In this document: positions 17,322 through 25,025 of the stretch, in pieces
Layout of the letters: the number at the start of each line of letters is the position of its first letter
Numbering within the stretch: the stretch's first letter is position 1
Origin: Flavobacterium caeni
GTDB taxonomy: Bacteria; Bacteroidota; Bacteroidia; Flavobacteriales; Flavobacteriaceae
Direction: 5' to 3'
DNA length: 64,000 nt
Assembly: GCF_900101895.1 (NCBI RefSeq)
Contig: NZ_FMVF01000006.1
Span: forward strand, 26,759 to 90,758
Program-made: the position numbers and the translations under genes
The notes under the pieces: generated by a model
Told to the model about the DNA's origin: nothing
Database searches by the model: none
Seen by the model: the letters and a program-made list of their open reading frames with translations, nothing else

Positions 17322-19713
17322 GATATTTATTTACCAGTTGCGCCAGAGCCTGTTGTTCTCGGGGCTCAATACGCTGGGGCTCGCCATTGGTATTGCGGGC
17401 ATTGTGTTTGCGATTTTGTACTGGAACGAAGAACATTCGTACAACGCCTGGAACCCCGAGAAAGACAAGGTTTTTCAGGTGGTGGTAGACATGGGGAAAG
17501 ACATGCGCTGGGCTTACAACGTAGCGCCACTGGGGCCGATCTTGAAAGAAAAAGCACCCGAAGTCGAGAGCATCCTGTACTACAACAACAATTACTTCAA
17601 CGAAATCTTCAAATACAACGGCAAGAAAGAACTTGTCGAAAGGATTTTCGATGCGCAGGCACCTTTTTTCTCGATGTTTCCGTTTGAATTTGTCAAGGGA
17701 AGCGCCCAGAACCCCGTGCCCGACAACAACAGCGTCGCACTTTCCGAAAAAACCGCCGAACGTATTTTTGGAAGCGTCGACCCGATGGGAAAAATCATCC
17801 AATATGCCGGTCGCGACCTGGTGGTGAAAGATGTCTACCGCATCCCGGGCAAATCGTCTGTCATGCCCGATGCGGTGATCAATTTCATGAAGGCCAAACT
17901 CGACGGCAACATGACCGAATGGGGAAATTTTAATTTCGGGATGTCGGTCAAGCTCAAGGATCCGGCCGATCGCGCGGCGGTCGAGAAGAAAATCGACGAC
18001 ATCTTTTATGAACACCGCACCTTGTCGTGGGCCAAGGAAGCCGGCATGACGCCCGAGGCGTTCGCCGAGAAGTACGGCAACCTCAAATCGAGCCTCGAGC
18101 CGCTCAGCACGGTAAGGTTGCACGCCACAGCCGACGGGTATCCGGAGGGTTCGGGCAACTACCAGTTCCTGCTCATCATGGCGGGGCTTTCGGTGCTGAT
18201 CCTGATCCTGTCGATCGTCAACTATGTGAACCTGGCCACGGCCAACGCAATCAAACGCGCCAAGGAAGTCGGCGTGCGCAAAATCATAGGCGCGAGCAAG
18301 GGCAACATCGTATGGCAATTTTTGTTCGAGACCACGCTGCTGTCGCTGTTTGCGGTGTTGCTGTCGCTGGCCATCGTCGAATTGTCGTTGCCGTATTACA
18401 ACGAATTCCTGAACAAGGAGCTCGTCATGGTGGGCGCGCAATTCTATTGGCAAATCGCCTGTGTCTTTGTGGCCGTGGTGGTGGTCGCGGGGATTTTTCC
18501 GGCCATGTATGTCGCGAATTTCGAATCACTCAAAGTACTCAAGGGCAATTTCGGGCGCAGCAAAAGCGGCGTTTGGTTGCGCAACGGCATGCTGATCTTG
18601 CAGTTTTCGATCGCGTCGTTTTTTATCATCGGATCGTACATCGTATACAGCCAGGTCAACTACATCAGCAACAAGGATCTCGGGTTCAAGGGCAATCAGG
18701 TAATGTCGGTGTTGTTCAGGTTCAAGCAAGGCGAAACCAATTTCGACCGCTACAAGATGATCAAGCAGGAATTGCTCAAGATCAAAGGCGTGGTCGATGT
18801 GTCGGCGGGCGGATTCGATTTCGGCAGCGGCTCGGGATCGTCGTCGGGGTTCAGTTACAAAGGCGGCCAGAACATCCAGGCCAAGAACATGCCGATGGAT
18901 TACAACATGCTCGATATGATGAACATCAAACTCGTCGACGGGCGTAGTTTTGATCCCAAAATTGCTTCGGACACGGTCAACGTGATGATGGTCAACCAAA
19001 CCGCGGCGGCCATGATTGGCGCGAAAAATACCTTAGGCACCGAAATCGACTGGAACAACAACAAGCTCAAAATCATTGGCGTGGTGCAGGATTTTCACGT
19101 GACGGGGCCACACGAACAAATTCCGCCCATGGCCTTTTTTCACTACAAAACCATCAAGTGGATGCAGGAAAACATGAGCAAGATTTTCATCAAGATCGAC
19201 CCGCAAAACACCGAGGGTACGCTTGCCGCCATCGAAAAATTCTGGACACAAAAGGTCGATACCGAGTATCCGTTCGGGTACCAGTTCGTAGACCAGAAAT
19301 TCGCGCGTACGTACGAGCAGTTCGTCAAGCAAAAAAACCTGTTTTCGCTGTTGAACATCGTCGTAATCCTGATCGCGTTGTTCGGGTTGTTTGCGCTGGC
19401 TTCGTATTCGATCGAACGCCGTATGAAGGAAATTGCCATCCGCAAGACGCTGGGCGCCGAAACGTCGTCGTTGCTCAAGGAACTCTCGCGGCAGTACCTG
19501 GTGTTTTGTGTGATCGGGTTTGTGGTGGCCTTTGTGCCGACGCTTTACGTGCTGCAGCTGTGGCTCGAGAATTTTGCCTACCGCATTTCGATTTCGGTCG
19601 CGCCTTTTGTCATCGGGTTTGTCGTGTTGTGCGCGCTCACGATCGCCATCGTGCTCGCCAAGGCCTACCAGGCCACACGTATCGATGTGCTCAAATACCT
19701 TAAATACGAGTAG
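17302..19713 (+). CDS. MacB-like ABC transporter permease (two FtsX domains)
   Basis: An 803-aa inner-membrane protein. TM1 near residues 20-40, a periplasmic MacB-core-like domain (about 45-285), three TM helices (about 290-400) forming the first FtsX domain with the motif NAIKRAKEVGVRKIIGASK, a TM near 435 opening the second half, a second periplasmic domain (to about 675) and a final three-TM FtsX domain with SIERRMKEIAIRKTLGAE. This is the duplicated arrangement seen in many Bacteroidetes MacB relatives. With the adaptor and ATPase it forms a complete envelope pump, probably exporting an antimicrobial or other toxic compound; substrate unknown. Confidence 0.92.
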   Translation: MIRNWLKIFIYQLRQSLLFSGLNTLGLAIGIAGIVFAILYWNEEHSYNAWNPEKDKVFQVVVDMGKDMRWAYNVAPLGPILKEKAPEVESILYYNNNYFNEIFKYNGKKELVERIFDAQAPFFSMFPFEFVKGSAQNPVPDNNSVALSEKTAERIFGSVDPMGKIIQYAGRDLVVKDVYRIPGKSSVMPDAVINFMKAKLDGNMTEWGNFNFGMSVKLKDPADRAAVEKKIDDIFYEHRTLSWAKEAGMTPEAFAEKYGNLKSSLEPLSTVRLHATADGYPEGSGNYQFLLIMAGLSVLILILSIVNYVNLATANAIKRAKEVGVRKIIGASKGNIVWQFLFETTLLSLFAVLLSLAIVELSLPYYNEFLNKELVMVGAQFYWQIACVFVAVVVVAGIFPAMYVANFESLKVLKGNFGRSKSGVWLRNGMLILQFSIASFFIIGSYIVYSQVNYISNKDLGFKGNQVMSVLFRFKQGETNFDRYKMIKQELLKIKGVVDVSAGGFDFGSGSGSSSGFSYKGGQNIQAKNMPMDYNMLDMMNIKLVDGRSFDPKIASDTVNVMMVNQTAAAMIGAKNTLGTEIDWNNNKLKIIGVVQDFHVTGPHEQIPPMAFFHYKTIKWMQENMSKIFIKIDPQNTEGTLAAIEKFWTQKVDTEYPFGYQFVDQKFARTYEQFVKQKNLFSLLNIVVILIALFGLFALASYSIERRMKEIAIRKTLGAETSSLLKELSRQYLVFCVIGFVVAFVPTLYVLQLWLENFAYRISISVAPFVIGFVVLCALTIAIVLAKAYQATRIDVLKYLKYE

Positions 19714-19735
19714 TTTGATCCATCATAAATTGGGA

Positions 19736-19768
19736 AAAGGCAGGTTCGCGAGGGCCTGCTTTTTTTAT
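19736..19768 (+). terminator. Terminator of the efflux operon
   Basis: Hairpin with GCAGG (19740-19744) and CCTGC (19755-19759) arms followed by seven T, 22 bp past the permease stop. Confidence 0.7.
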
Positions 19769-19811
19769 GCAAAACGACAATTCTGCTATCGATAATTTCG
19801 ATTTTTTGGCA

Positions 19812-19841
19812 TTTGTTTGTGAACTTTTCACCGTATCTTTG
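19812..19841 (+). promoter_or_regulatory. Promoter of mrp (TTTG-N18-TATCTTTG)
   Basis: TTTG at 19812-19815, 18-bp spacer, TATCTTTG at 19834-19841; a near-ideal Bacteroidetes sigma-A promoter, leaving a leader of about 40 nt before the ATG at 19889. Confidence 0.65.
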
Positions 19842-19888
19842 CTGCGGAATGTCCAGACTCCATTTGGTCGAAATAGGGCAACAACATT

Positions 19889-21028
19889 ATGAAACCAGAC
19901 AGAAAGCAAATCCTTGCGGCACTCGAGACCATCACGGTTGCCGGCGAAGGAAAAAACATGGTCGAAAGCGGCGCAGTCACCAACGTGCTTACCTTTGGCG
20001 ACGAGGTGGTCGTCGATTTGACGATTGCCACGCCGGCCATGCACATCAAGAAACGCGCAGAAGACGACATCCGCAAACTCATCCACGAAACATTTTCGCC
20101 AGAAATAAAGGTCAAGGTCAACATCAAGGTCGAAGTGCCCGAGAAAGAAAACCCGAACCAAATCAAAGGTAAACCCATTCCTGGAATCAAGAACATCGTG
20201 GCCGTGGCCTCGGGCAAAGGCGGCGTCGGCAAATCGACCGTGACGGCCAACCTTGCCGTGACACTCGCCCGAATGGGCTTTTCGGTAGGGGTTTTGGACG
20301 CCGATATTTACGGGCCTTCGATGCCGATCATGTTCGATGTCGAAAGTGAAAAACCCGTTTCGATTACCGTCGACGGCCGTTCCAAAATGAAACCCATCGA
20401 AAGCTACGAAGTCAAGATCCTTTCCATCGGATTCTTTACCGCGCCCAGCCAGGCCGTCATTTGGCGTGGTCCTATGGCCGCCAAGGCGCTCAACCAGATG
20501 ATTTTTGATGCCGATTGGGGCGAGCTCGACTTTTTGCTCATCGATTTGCCGCCGGGCACAGGCGACATCCACCTGTCGATCATGCAGGCGCTGCCCATTA
20601 CAGGTGCCGTCGTGGTCAGTACACCGCAAGCCGTGGCGCTGGCCGATGCCAAGAAAGGCGTGGCGATGTTCCTGTCGGACGCGATCAACGTCCCGGTGTT
20701 GGGCATCATCGAAAACATGGCCTATTTTACGCCGCAGGAATTGCCGAACAACAAATACTATATCTTTGGGAAAGAAGGCGCCAAAAACCTCGCCGAGGAT
20801 TTGAACGTGCCATTTTTGGGCGAAGTGCCCATTGTGCAGTCCATCCGCGAAGCCGGCGATTATGGGCGTCCAGCGGCCATGCAAACCGCGTCGGTCATCG
20901 AATCGGTGTTCGAAGAAGTGACCCGAAATGTCGTCCAGGAAGTCGTCGACCGCAACCAAAATCTGCCGCCCACCGAAGCCATCAAGATCACCACCATGGC
21001 GGGCTGTTCGGCCGTTAAAAAGAAATAA
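19889..21028 (+). CDS. Mrp/NBP35-type iron-sulfur cluster carrier ATPase
   Basis: A 379-aa cytosolic protein. N-terminal MIP18/DUF59 domain (about 1-95), then a deviant Walker A P-loop ASGKGGVGKSTVTANLA (about 110), a switch region DADIYGPSMPIM, DLPPGTGDIHLSIMQ, and a C-terminal tail. Mrp proteins bind and transfer 4Fe-4S clusters to apo-proteins. The NifU-like scaffold gene follows within 80 bp on the same strand, then a flavin reductase and a 2Fe-2S ferredoxin, making a small Fe-S/electron-transfer neighbourhood. Confidence 0.93.
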   Translation: MKPDRKQILAALETITVAGEGKNMVESGAVTNVLTFGDEVVVDLTIATPAMHIKKRAEDDIRKLIHETFSPEIKVKVNIKVEVPEKENPNQIKGKPIPGIKNIVAVASGKGGVGKSTVTANLAVTLARMGFSVGVLDADIYGPSMPIMFDVESEKPVSITVDGRSKMKPIESYEVKILSIGFFTAPSQAVIWRGPMAAKALNQMIFDADWGELDFLLIDLPPGTGDIHLSIMQALPITGAVVVSTPQAVALADAKKGVAMFLSDAINVPVLGIIENMAYFTPQELPNNKYYIFGKEGAKNLAEDLNVPFLGEVPIVQSIREAGDYGRPAAMQTASVIESVFEEVTRNVVQEVVDRNQNLPPTEAIKITTMAGCSAVKKK

Positions 21029-21033
21029 TGAGC

Positions 21034-21107
21034 TTTTGAAAATTTGAAGATGAATTTACACAGCAAGTTCATTTCCAAATTTCCAAATTTCCAAATTTTC
21101 AAATTGA
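21034..21107. repeat. Octamer-repeat hairpin between mrp and nifU
   Basis: Left arm TTTTGAAAATTTGAAG (from 21034); right arm three CCAAATTT units then TTCAAATTG (to 21106). The arms are complementary, forming a long A+T-rich stem in the 80-bp gap. Similar in design, not in sequence, to the inverted arrays at 21445, 36801 and 37611/38046. Confidence 0.6.
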
Positions 21108-21108
21108 A

Positions 21109-21351
21109 ATGATGAATACACAAGAATTAACGCTCAACATCGAAAAGGCGCTCGAAGAAATCCGCCCGTTCCTCAAGTCGGACGGCGGCGACATCACGCT
21201 CATTTCGATCCAGGACGACAAACACGTCACCGTGCGGCTCGAAGGCGCCTGTACGGCTTGCAGCATCAACAAAATGACGCTCAAGGCGGGCGTCGAAACG
21301 ACCATCAAGAAATTTGCCCCGCAAATCGAGACCGTCGTCAATATTGCTTAA
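21109..21351 (+). CDS. NifU-like C-terminal domain Fe-S scaffold
   Basis: An 80-aa cytosolic protein consisting of the NifU C-terminal domain alone. Conserved IRPFLKSDGGDITLISI and CxxC motif at C48 and C51 (EGACTACSINKMTL) that binds a 4Fe-4S cluster as a dimer. Adjacent to mrp, a frequent pairing in Bacteroidetes. Tandem ATGs at 21109 and 21112 are equally good starts. Confidence 0.92.
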   Translation: MMNTQELTLNIEKALEEIRPFLKSDGGDITLISIQDDKHVTVRLEGACTACSINKMTLKAGVETTIKKFAPQIETVVNIA

Positions 21352-21444
21352 TTTTTTTGGGCGTTGCCTGCGGCCCGGGCTTTCCGCTTTTATCTTTTGC
21401 GCTGCGCGACAAAAGGATAACCGCTTCAATCCCTAACGCAGCCC

Positions 21445-21540
21445 GTCATAAAGTCATAAAGTCGTAAAGTCATAAAGGCTTGCTCTACCGACGTTCGCTT
21501 TTAAGACTTTATGACTTTACGACTTTACGACTTTACGACT
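21445..21540. repeat. Octamer-repeat hairpin between nifU and the ferredoxin reductase
   Basis: Left arm GTCATAAA-type octamers (21445-21477) and right arm CTTTATGAC/CTTTACGAC octamers (21507-21540), inverted with two mismatches around a 29-bp loop. The stem of about 33 bp ends 4 bp before the downstream ATG, so it could hide or expose the reductase start. Confidence 0.75.
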
Positions 21541-21544
21541 TACA

Positions 21545-22597
21545 ATGATTACAACAGACATCCTCATCATAGGCGCCGGCCCCACCGGACTTTTTACGGT
21601 TTTCGAAGCCGGACTTTTAAAACTCAAATGCCACTTGCTCGACGCCTTGCCGCAACCCGGCGGGCAGTTGGCCGAGCTGTATCCCAAGAAACCCATTTTC
21701 GACATTCCCGGTTTTCCCGAGGTTTTGGCGGGCGACCTGGTCGATAACCTCATGGAGCAAATCAAGCAGTTCCAACCCGGATTCACGTTGGGCGAACGCG
21801 CCGAAACCATCGACAAGCAGGAAGACGGCACATTCATCGTCACTTCCGACAAGGGCACGCAAATCCATTGCAACTCGGTGGCCATCGCCGGAGGATTGGG
21901 CAGTTTTGAGCCGCGCAAACCCATTATCGACGATATCGAATTCTATGAAGACAAAGGTGTCGAATACTTCGTCAGAAATCCCGAGCAGTTCAGGGACAAG
22001 CGCATCGTCATCGCGGGCGGCGGCGACTCGGCTTTGGACTGGAGCATTTTCCTGGCAAATGTGGCCTCCGAAGTGACGCTTATCCACCGGAGAAACGAAT
22101 TCCGCGGTGCGCTCGATTCGGTCGAGAAAGTACAGGAACTCAAGCGCGCGGGTAAAATCAAACTCATCACGCCGGCCGAAGTTGTCGGGTTGGGCGGTGT
22201 CGAAAAACTCGAATGGATCGACATCGACCAGGACGGCGCGCACCAAAAAATAGCAACCGATTACCTGATTCCGCTGTTCGGTCTTACGCCAAAACTCGGG
22301 CCCATCGCCAACTGGGGGCTCGAAATCGAAAAGAACGCGATCAAGGTCAACAACGCGCTCGATTACCAGACGAACATCCCCGGAATCTACGCCATTGGCG
22401 ACATCAACACCTATCCGGGCAAACTCAAACTCATCCTGTGCGGTTTCCATGAGGCCACACTCATGTGTCAGAGCGTGTACCAGCGCATGAATCCGGGCAA
22501 GAAATATGTGCTCAAATACACCACCGTTTCGGGCGTGGACGGCTTTGACGGTTCGCGCAAAGAAGCCGAAAAGGCAGTGGTCAAATCGATAGAATAA
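21545..22597 (+). CDS. Ferredoxin-NADP+ reductase, thioredoxin-reductase-like type
   Basis: A 350-aa FAD/NAD(P) enzyme. FAD-binding GAGPTG at 10-15, QPGGQLAELYPKKPIFDIPGFP characteristic of the TrxR-like FNR family, second nucleotide fold IAGGGDSALDWSIFL (about 158), C-terminal YAIGDINTYPGKLKLI. No CxxC thioredoxin-reductase active site, which supports ferredoxin reductase over TrxR. The 2Fe-2S ferredoxin gene begins 1 bp after its stop, an obvious electron-transfer partner. The hairpin array lies immediately upstream. Confidence 0.9.
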   Translation: MITTDILIIGAGPTGLFTVFEAGLLKLKCHLLDALPQPGGQLAELYPKKPIFDIPGFPEVLAGDLVDNLMEQIKQFQPGFTLGERAETIDKQEDGTFIVTSDKGTQIHCNSVAIAGGLGSFEPRKPIIDDIEFYEDKGVEYFVRNPEQFRDKRIVIAGGGDSALDWSIFLANVASEVTLIHRRNEFRGALDSVEKVQELKRAGKIKLITPAEVVGLGGVEKLEWIDIDQDGAHQKIATDYLIPLFGLTPKLGPIANWGLEIEKNAIKVNNALDYQTNIPGIYAIGDINTYPGKLKLILCGFHEATLMCQSVYQRMNPGKKYVLKYTTVSGVDGFDGSRKEAEKAVVKSIE

Positions 22598-22598
22598 C

Positions 22599-22928
22599 AT
22601 GAGCGACATCGTACTTCACATCACCGACCGCGACGGCGTCACACACACCGTAGATGCCCCGACCGACATGGGCCTGAACCTCATGGAAGTGGTGCGCATG
22701 TACGAACTCGCGCCCGAAGGCACCATTGGCGTATGCGGCGGCATGGCCATGTGTGCGTCGTGCCAGTGCTATGTTTTGAACGAGGTCGAACTGCCCGAAA
22801 AAGGCGACGACGAAGAAGCGATGCTGTCGGAAGCATTTAACGTCAAACCCAACAGCCGACTGGGCTGCCAGGTACAAATTACCGAATCGATCGACGGGCT
22901 TGCCGTTGAATTGGCGCCGGAGTATTAA
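22599..22928 (+). CDS. Adrenodoxin-type 2Fe-2S ferredoxin
   Basis: A 109-aa soluble electron carrier. Cluster ligands C46, C52, C55 (VCGGMAMCASCQC, C-x5-C-x2-C) and C90 (RLGCQVQ). This spacing is the adrenodoxin/ISC-Fdx pattern. Encoded 1 bp after the FAD reductase, which probably reduces it; with Mrp and NifU nearby it may supply electrons for Fe-S assembly (inference). Confidence 0.92.
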   Translation: MSDIVLHITDRDGVTHTVDAPTDMGLNLMEVVRMYELAPEGTIGVCGGMAMCASCQCYVLNEVELPEKGDDEEAMLSEAFNVKPNSRLGCQVQITESIDGLAVELAPEY

Positions 22929-22936
22929 ATTGACGA

Positions 22937-22959
22937 AACCGTATCGCGGTGCTTTTTTT
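22937..22959 (+). terminator. Weak terminator after the ferredoxin gene
   Basis: Short ACCG-TATCG-CGGT stem followed by seven T, 9 bp after the stop. Stem is only 4 bp, so efficiency is doubtful. Confidence 0.4.
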
Positions 22960-22975
22960 ATCGCGCAATTATCCC

Positions 22976-22983
22976 TACATTGG
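22976..22983 (+). promoter_or_regulatory. -7 element (TACATTGG) of the speD operon
   Basis: Near match to TAnnTTTG, about 27 bp before the ATG at 23010, with a T-rich tract where a -33 would lie. It overlaps the TTG at 22980, arguing against that earlier start. Confidence 0.4.
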
Positions 22984-23009
22984 TCGGCAATGTTCGAACC
23001 GTCAACCCC

Positions 23010-23372
23010 ATGACTTCAATTGCCTATTCTCCGGGCTTGCACAAATTGGTCACGCTTCAGGTAGATGATACCTGTAAGTTGACCGATAGCAAGGCATTTG
23101 TAGACTTTACCCGAAATTTGCTCGACCAGTTTGGTTTGGAGCAGGTGGGAATCGTGGTGCACGATTTTGACAACAGGAGTTTTACGATTGCGGTTTGTTT
23201 GAAGGAATCGCATATTTGTGTGCATACTTGGCCTGAATTTGGCCAGTTGACGCTCGACGTTTATTTGTGCAACTATCTTCAGGACAACTCAAAGAAAGTA
23301 AAGGCCGTGATGGCCGCTTACATTGATTTTTTTGGCGCTACCGTCCTTAAGGATTTTGAAATCGACCGATGA
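23010..23372 (+). CDS. speD: S-adenosylmethionine decarboxylase proenzyme (SpeD)
   Basis: A 120-aa prokaryotic-type AdoMetDC. The self-cleavage site is E66-S67 in KESHICVHTWPEFG; Ser67 would become the pyruvoyl group, and H68 and C70 fit the active-site region. The product, decarboxylated SAM, is the aminopropyl donor used by SpeE-type enzymes, and such an enzyme is encoded four genes downstream. The ATG at 23010 is preferred over the TTG at 22980. The DUF4178 gene overlaps its stop by 4 nt. First gene of a seven-gene operon. Confidence 0.93.
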   Translation: MTSIAYSPGLHKLVTLQVDDTCKLTDSKAFVDFTRNLLDQFGLEQVGIVVHDFDNRSFTIAVCLKESHICVHTWPEFGQLTLDVYLCNYLQDNSKKVKAVMAAYIDFFGATVLKDFEIDR

Positions 23373-24610
23373 TGGAAGTGCCTTGCTCCAATTGCCAGAC
23401 AGTAACCCGGGTTGAGGTTGCTTTTGAGGTCAGGAATTTTGTATGCCCGAATTGCCAATCGGTATTTGCGCCCAACAACAATGGCTTGCTGGCGTTTACG
23501 GGACAAAAACTCCAACACGAGCAAACGTTCGAGAATGGGCTCACGGTAGGTCAAAAAGGGGTGTTGAAAGGCGTGGCCTACACAGTAGTGGGTATTATCG
23601 TTAAGAAAGCTTACGGAACCTTTTATTGGACAGAGTATACGTTGCAGGATGCATCGGGTAAATTTCGATATTTGGCCGACAGCGAAGGCCATTGGATTTT
23701 TCTCGAGGAAGTGACCGAAAAATATAATTTGACCAACCGGCCCCGGTTCTTGAAACACGGCGACATTGATTTGCGGTTGTATCACCATACCAAGGTTGAA
23801 ATTGTTGGCGCCAAGGGTTTTTTCGACTTGTCGTTGCCGTTAAAGGGCAATGTGTTCATGATTGAGTATGTGAACCCGCCGTACATTGTTTCGGTAGAGC
23901 GGATGGGTCCCGACGAAGTGACTTTTTTTGGCACGCACATCAACCGCAAAGAAGTAGTCAAGGCTTTTGCGATGGAGCGAACCAATGCCCGCGTAGGAAC
24001 AGGAATCGTTCAACCGTTTTTTGTGAATGTGCGCGGTGTGGCCATTGTGTTTTGCGTGGCGGCCATTTTGATTTTCCTCACCCATATCGCCGTTTACAAC
24101 GGACAAAAGTCACAAGACGTGCTCGAACAGACCTTCACGATCAGCGAACAGAACAACAAATCGTTTGTGAGTAAGCCGTTTACACTCGAAGGCGGTTCGG
24201 CCCCGCTCACCGTTTTTCTCGATTCGGATATCGACAATTCATGGCTTAACGTCTCGGTGGCCTTGGTCAACGAGCAAACCAACGAAGAGGTCTACGCCGA
24301 CAAAGATGTCGAGTATTACCACGGTTATGAAGGTGGCGAAAGTTGGTCCGAAGGCGACCGTCGAGAAACGTTACAGCTTTGCGGTGTTGCCAAAGGCCGT
24401 TATCATTTGCTGGTCACGCCCATGTGGGCTCCGGAGAACCAATCAAATAATTACATGCGCGTGCGGGCCGTCTGGAACCAACCGTCTACATGGAACGCCT
24501 GGTTTCAGATCATTGCAATGGGCATTCTGTTGGCGGTACTTTACTTTCTCAATTTCAATTTTGAAAAAAAGCGCTGGGCAGACAGCGATTATTCACCTTA
24601 TTCGGAGTAA
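23369..24610 (+). CDS. Zinc-ribbon and DUF4178 membrane protein
   Basis: A 413-aa protein. N-terminal zinc ribbon with two CxxC pairs (CSNC and CPNC, residues 6-31); DUF4178 region with repeated strands (LTVGQKGVLKGVAYTVVGI, then FYWTEYTLQDASGKFRYL); TM helix about 222-240; an extracytoplasmic beta domain; second TM about 378-396. DUF4178 proteins are recurrent partners of SpeD/SpeE-like and DUF350 genes, but their biochemical role is not established. Start overlaps speD by 4 nt and the next gene starts 1 bp after its stop, so stoichiometric production is likely. Confidence 0.82.
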   Translation: MMEVPCSNCQTVTRVEVAFEVRNFVCPNCQSVFAPNNNGLLAFTGQKLQHEQTFENGLTVGQKGVLKGVAYTVVGIIVKKAYGTFYWTEYTLQDASGKFRYLADSEGHWIFLEEVTEKYNLTNRPRFLKHGDIDLRLYHHTKVEIVGAKGFFDLSLPLKGNVFMIEYVNPPYIVSVERMGPDEVTFFGTHINRKEVVKAFAMERTNARVGTGIVQPFFVNVRGVAIVFCVAAILIFLTHIAVYNGQKSQDVLEQTFTISEQNNKSFVSKPFTLEGGSAPLTVFLDSDIDNSWLNVSVALVNEQTNEEVYADKDVEYYHGYEGGESWSEGDRRETLQLCGVAKGRYHLLVTPMWAPENQSNNYMRVRAVWNQPSTWNAWFQIIAMGILLAVLYFLNFNFEKKRWADSDYSPYSE

Positions 24611-24611
24611 A

Positions 24612-24794
24612 ATGGAAAATGCAATACGGTTCATCAAGCAAAACGTTTGGGCGGTGCTCGCCGGGCTGGTCTTTTATGTGACGTTCCTCTTTTTTACTTT
24701 TTCGGGCAACCGCCTGTGCGACTGTGAATCGACAGAACGTTACAACCCTGGCCAGCACAGCCGCACTTCGGTCAATCGATTTTATCACAAATAA
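24612..24794 (+). CDS. Small single-pass membrane protein in the SpeD/SpeE operon
   Basis: A 60-aa protein beginning 1 bp after the DUF4178 stop. One hydrophobic helix (residues 13-30, AVLAGLVFYVTFLFFTF), then RLCDCES with two closely spaced Cys, and a polar tail ending NRFYHK. No family recognised. Tight spacing on both sides supports it as a real gene. Confidence 0.7.
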   Translation: MENAIRFIKQNVWAVLAGLVFYVTFLFFTFSGNRLCDCESTERYNPGQHSRTSVNRFYHK

Positions 24795-24809
24795 CTAAAA
24801 ACATTGATT

Positions 24810-25025
24810 ATGGACATGCTTTCGTTAAAACCACTTGTCAATTCAGTATTGTTTGCTTTTTTGGGCATTATGTTGCTGCTCATCGGCTATCTGATTATTG
24901 AAAAAATTACGCCCGAAAATACCTGGAAGGAAATTGTCCAGAAGAATAATGTTGCGCTGGCGGTGGTGCTGGGGGCTTTCATCATTGGCCTTTCGATGAT
25001 CATCAGTGCCGCCATTCATGGGTAA
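24810..25025 (+). CDS. DUF350 family membrane protein
   Basis: A 71-aa protein with two TM helices (about 8-29 and 47-68) separated by a charged loop. Sequence FLGIMLLLIGYLIIEKITP and NVALAVVLGAFIIGLSMIISAAIHG fits a single DUF350 unit (YjfL-like). The real start is the ATG at 24810; the upstream TTG at 24804 is less likely. The downstream SpeE-like gene begins within its last codons (ATGGGTAA, 8-nt overlap). DUF350 genes are known neighbours of polyamine and PspA-related genes; function unknown. Confidence 0.82.
   Translation: MDMLSLKPLVNSVLFAFLGIMLLLIGYLIIEKITPENTWKEIVQKNNVALAVVLGAFIIGLSMIISAAIHG

Noticed and set aside
21445..21540. CRISPR-like array
   Set aside because: Units are only 8 bp with no spacers and form one inverted hairpin; no cas genes.
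22980..23009. Longer SpeD start at TTG 22980
   Set aside because: It overlaps the -7-like element and adds ten residues not expected in the family; ATG 23010 fits better.
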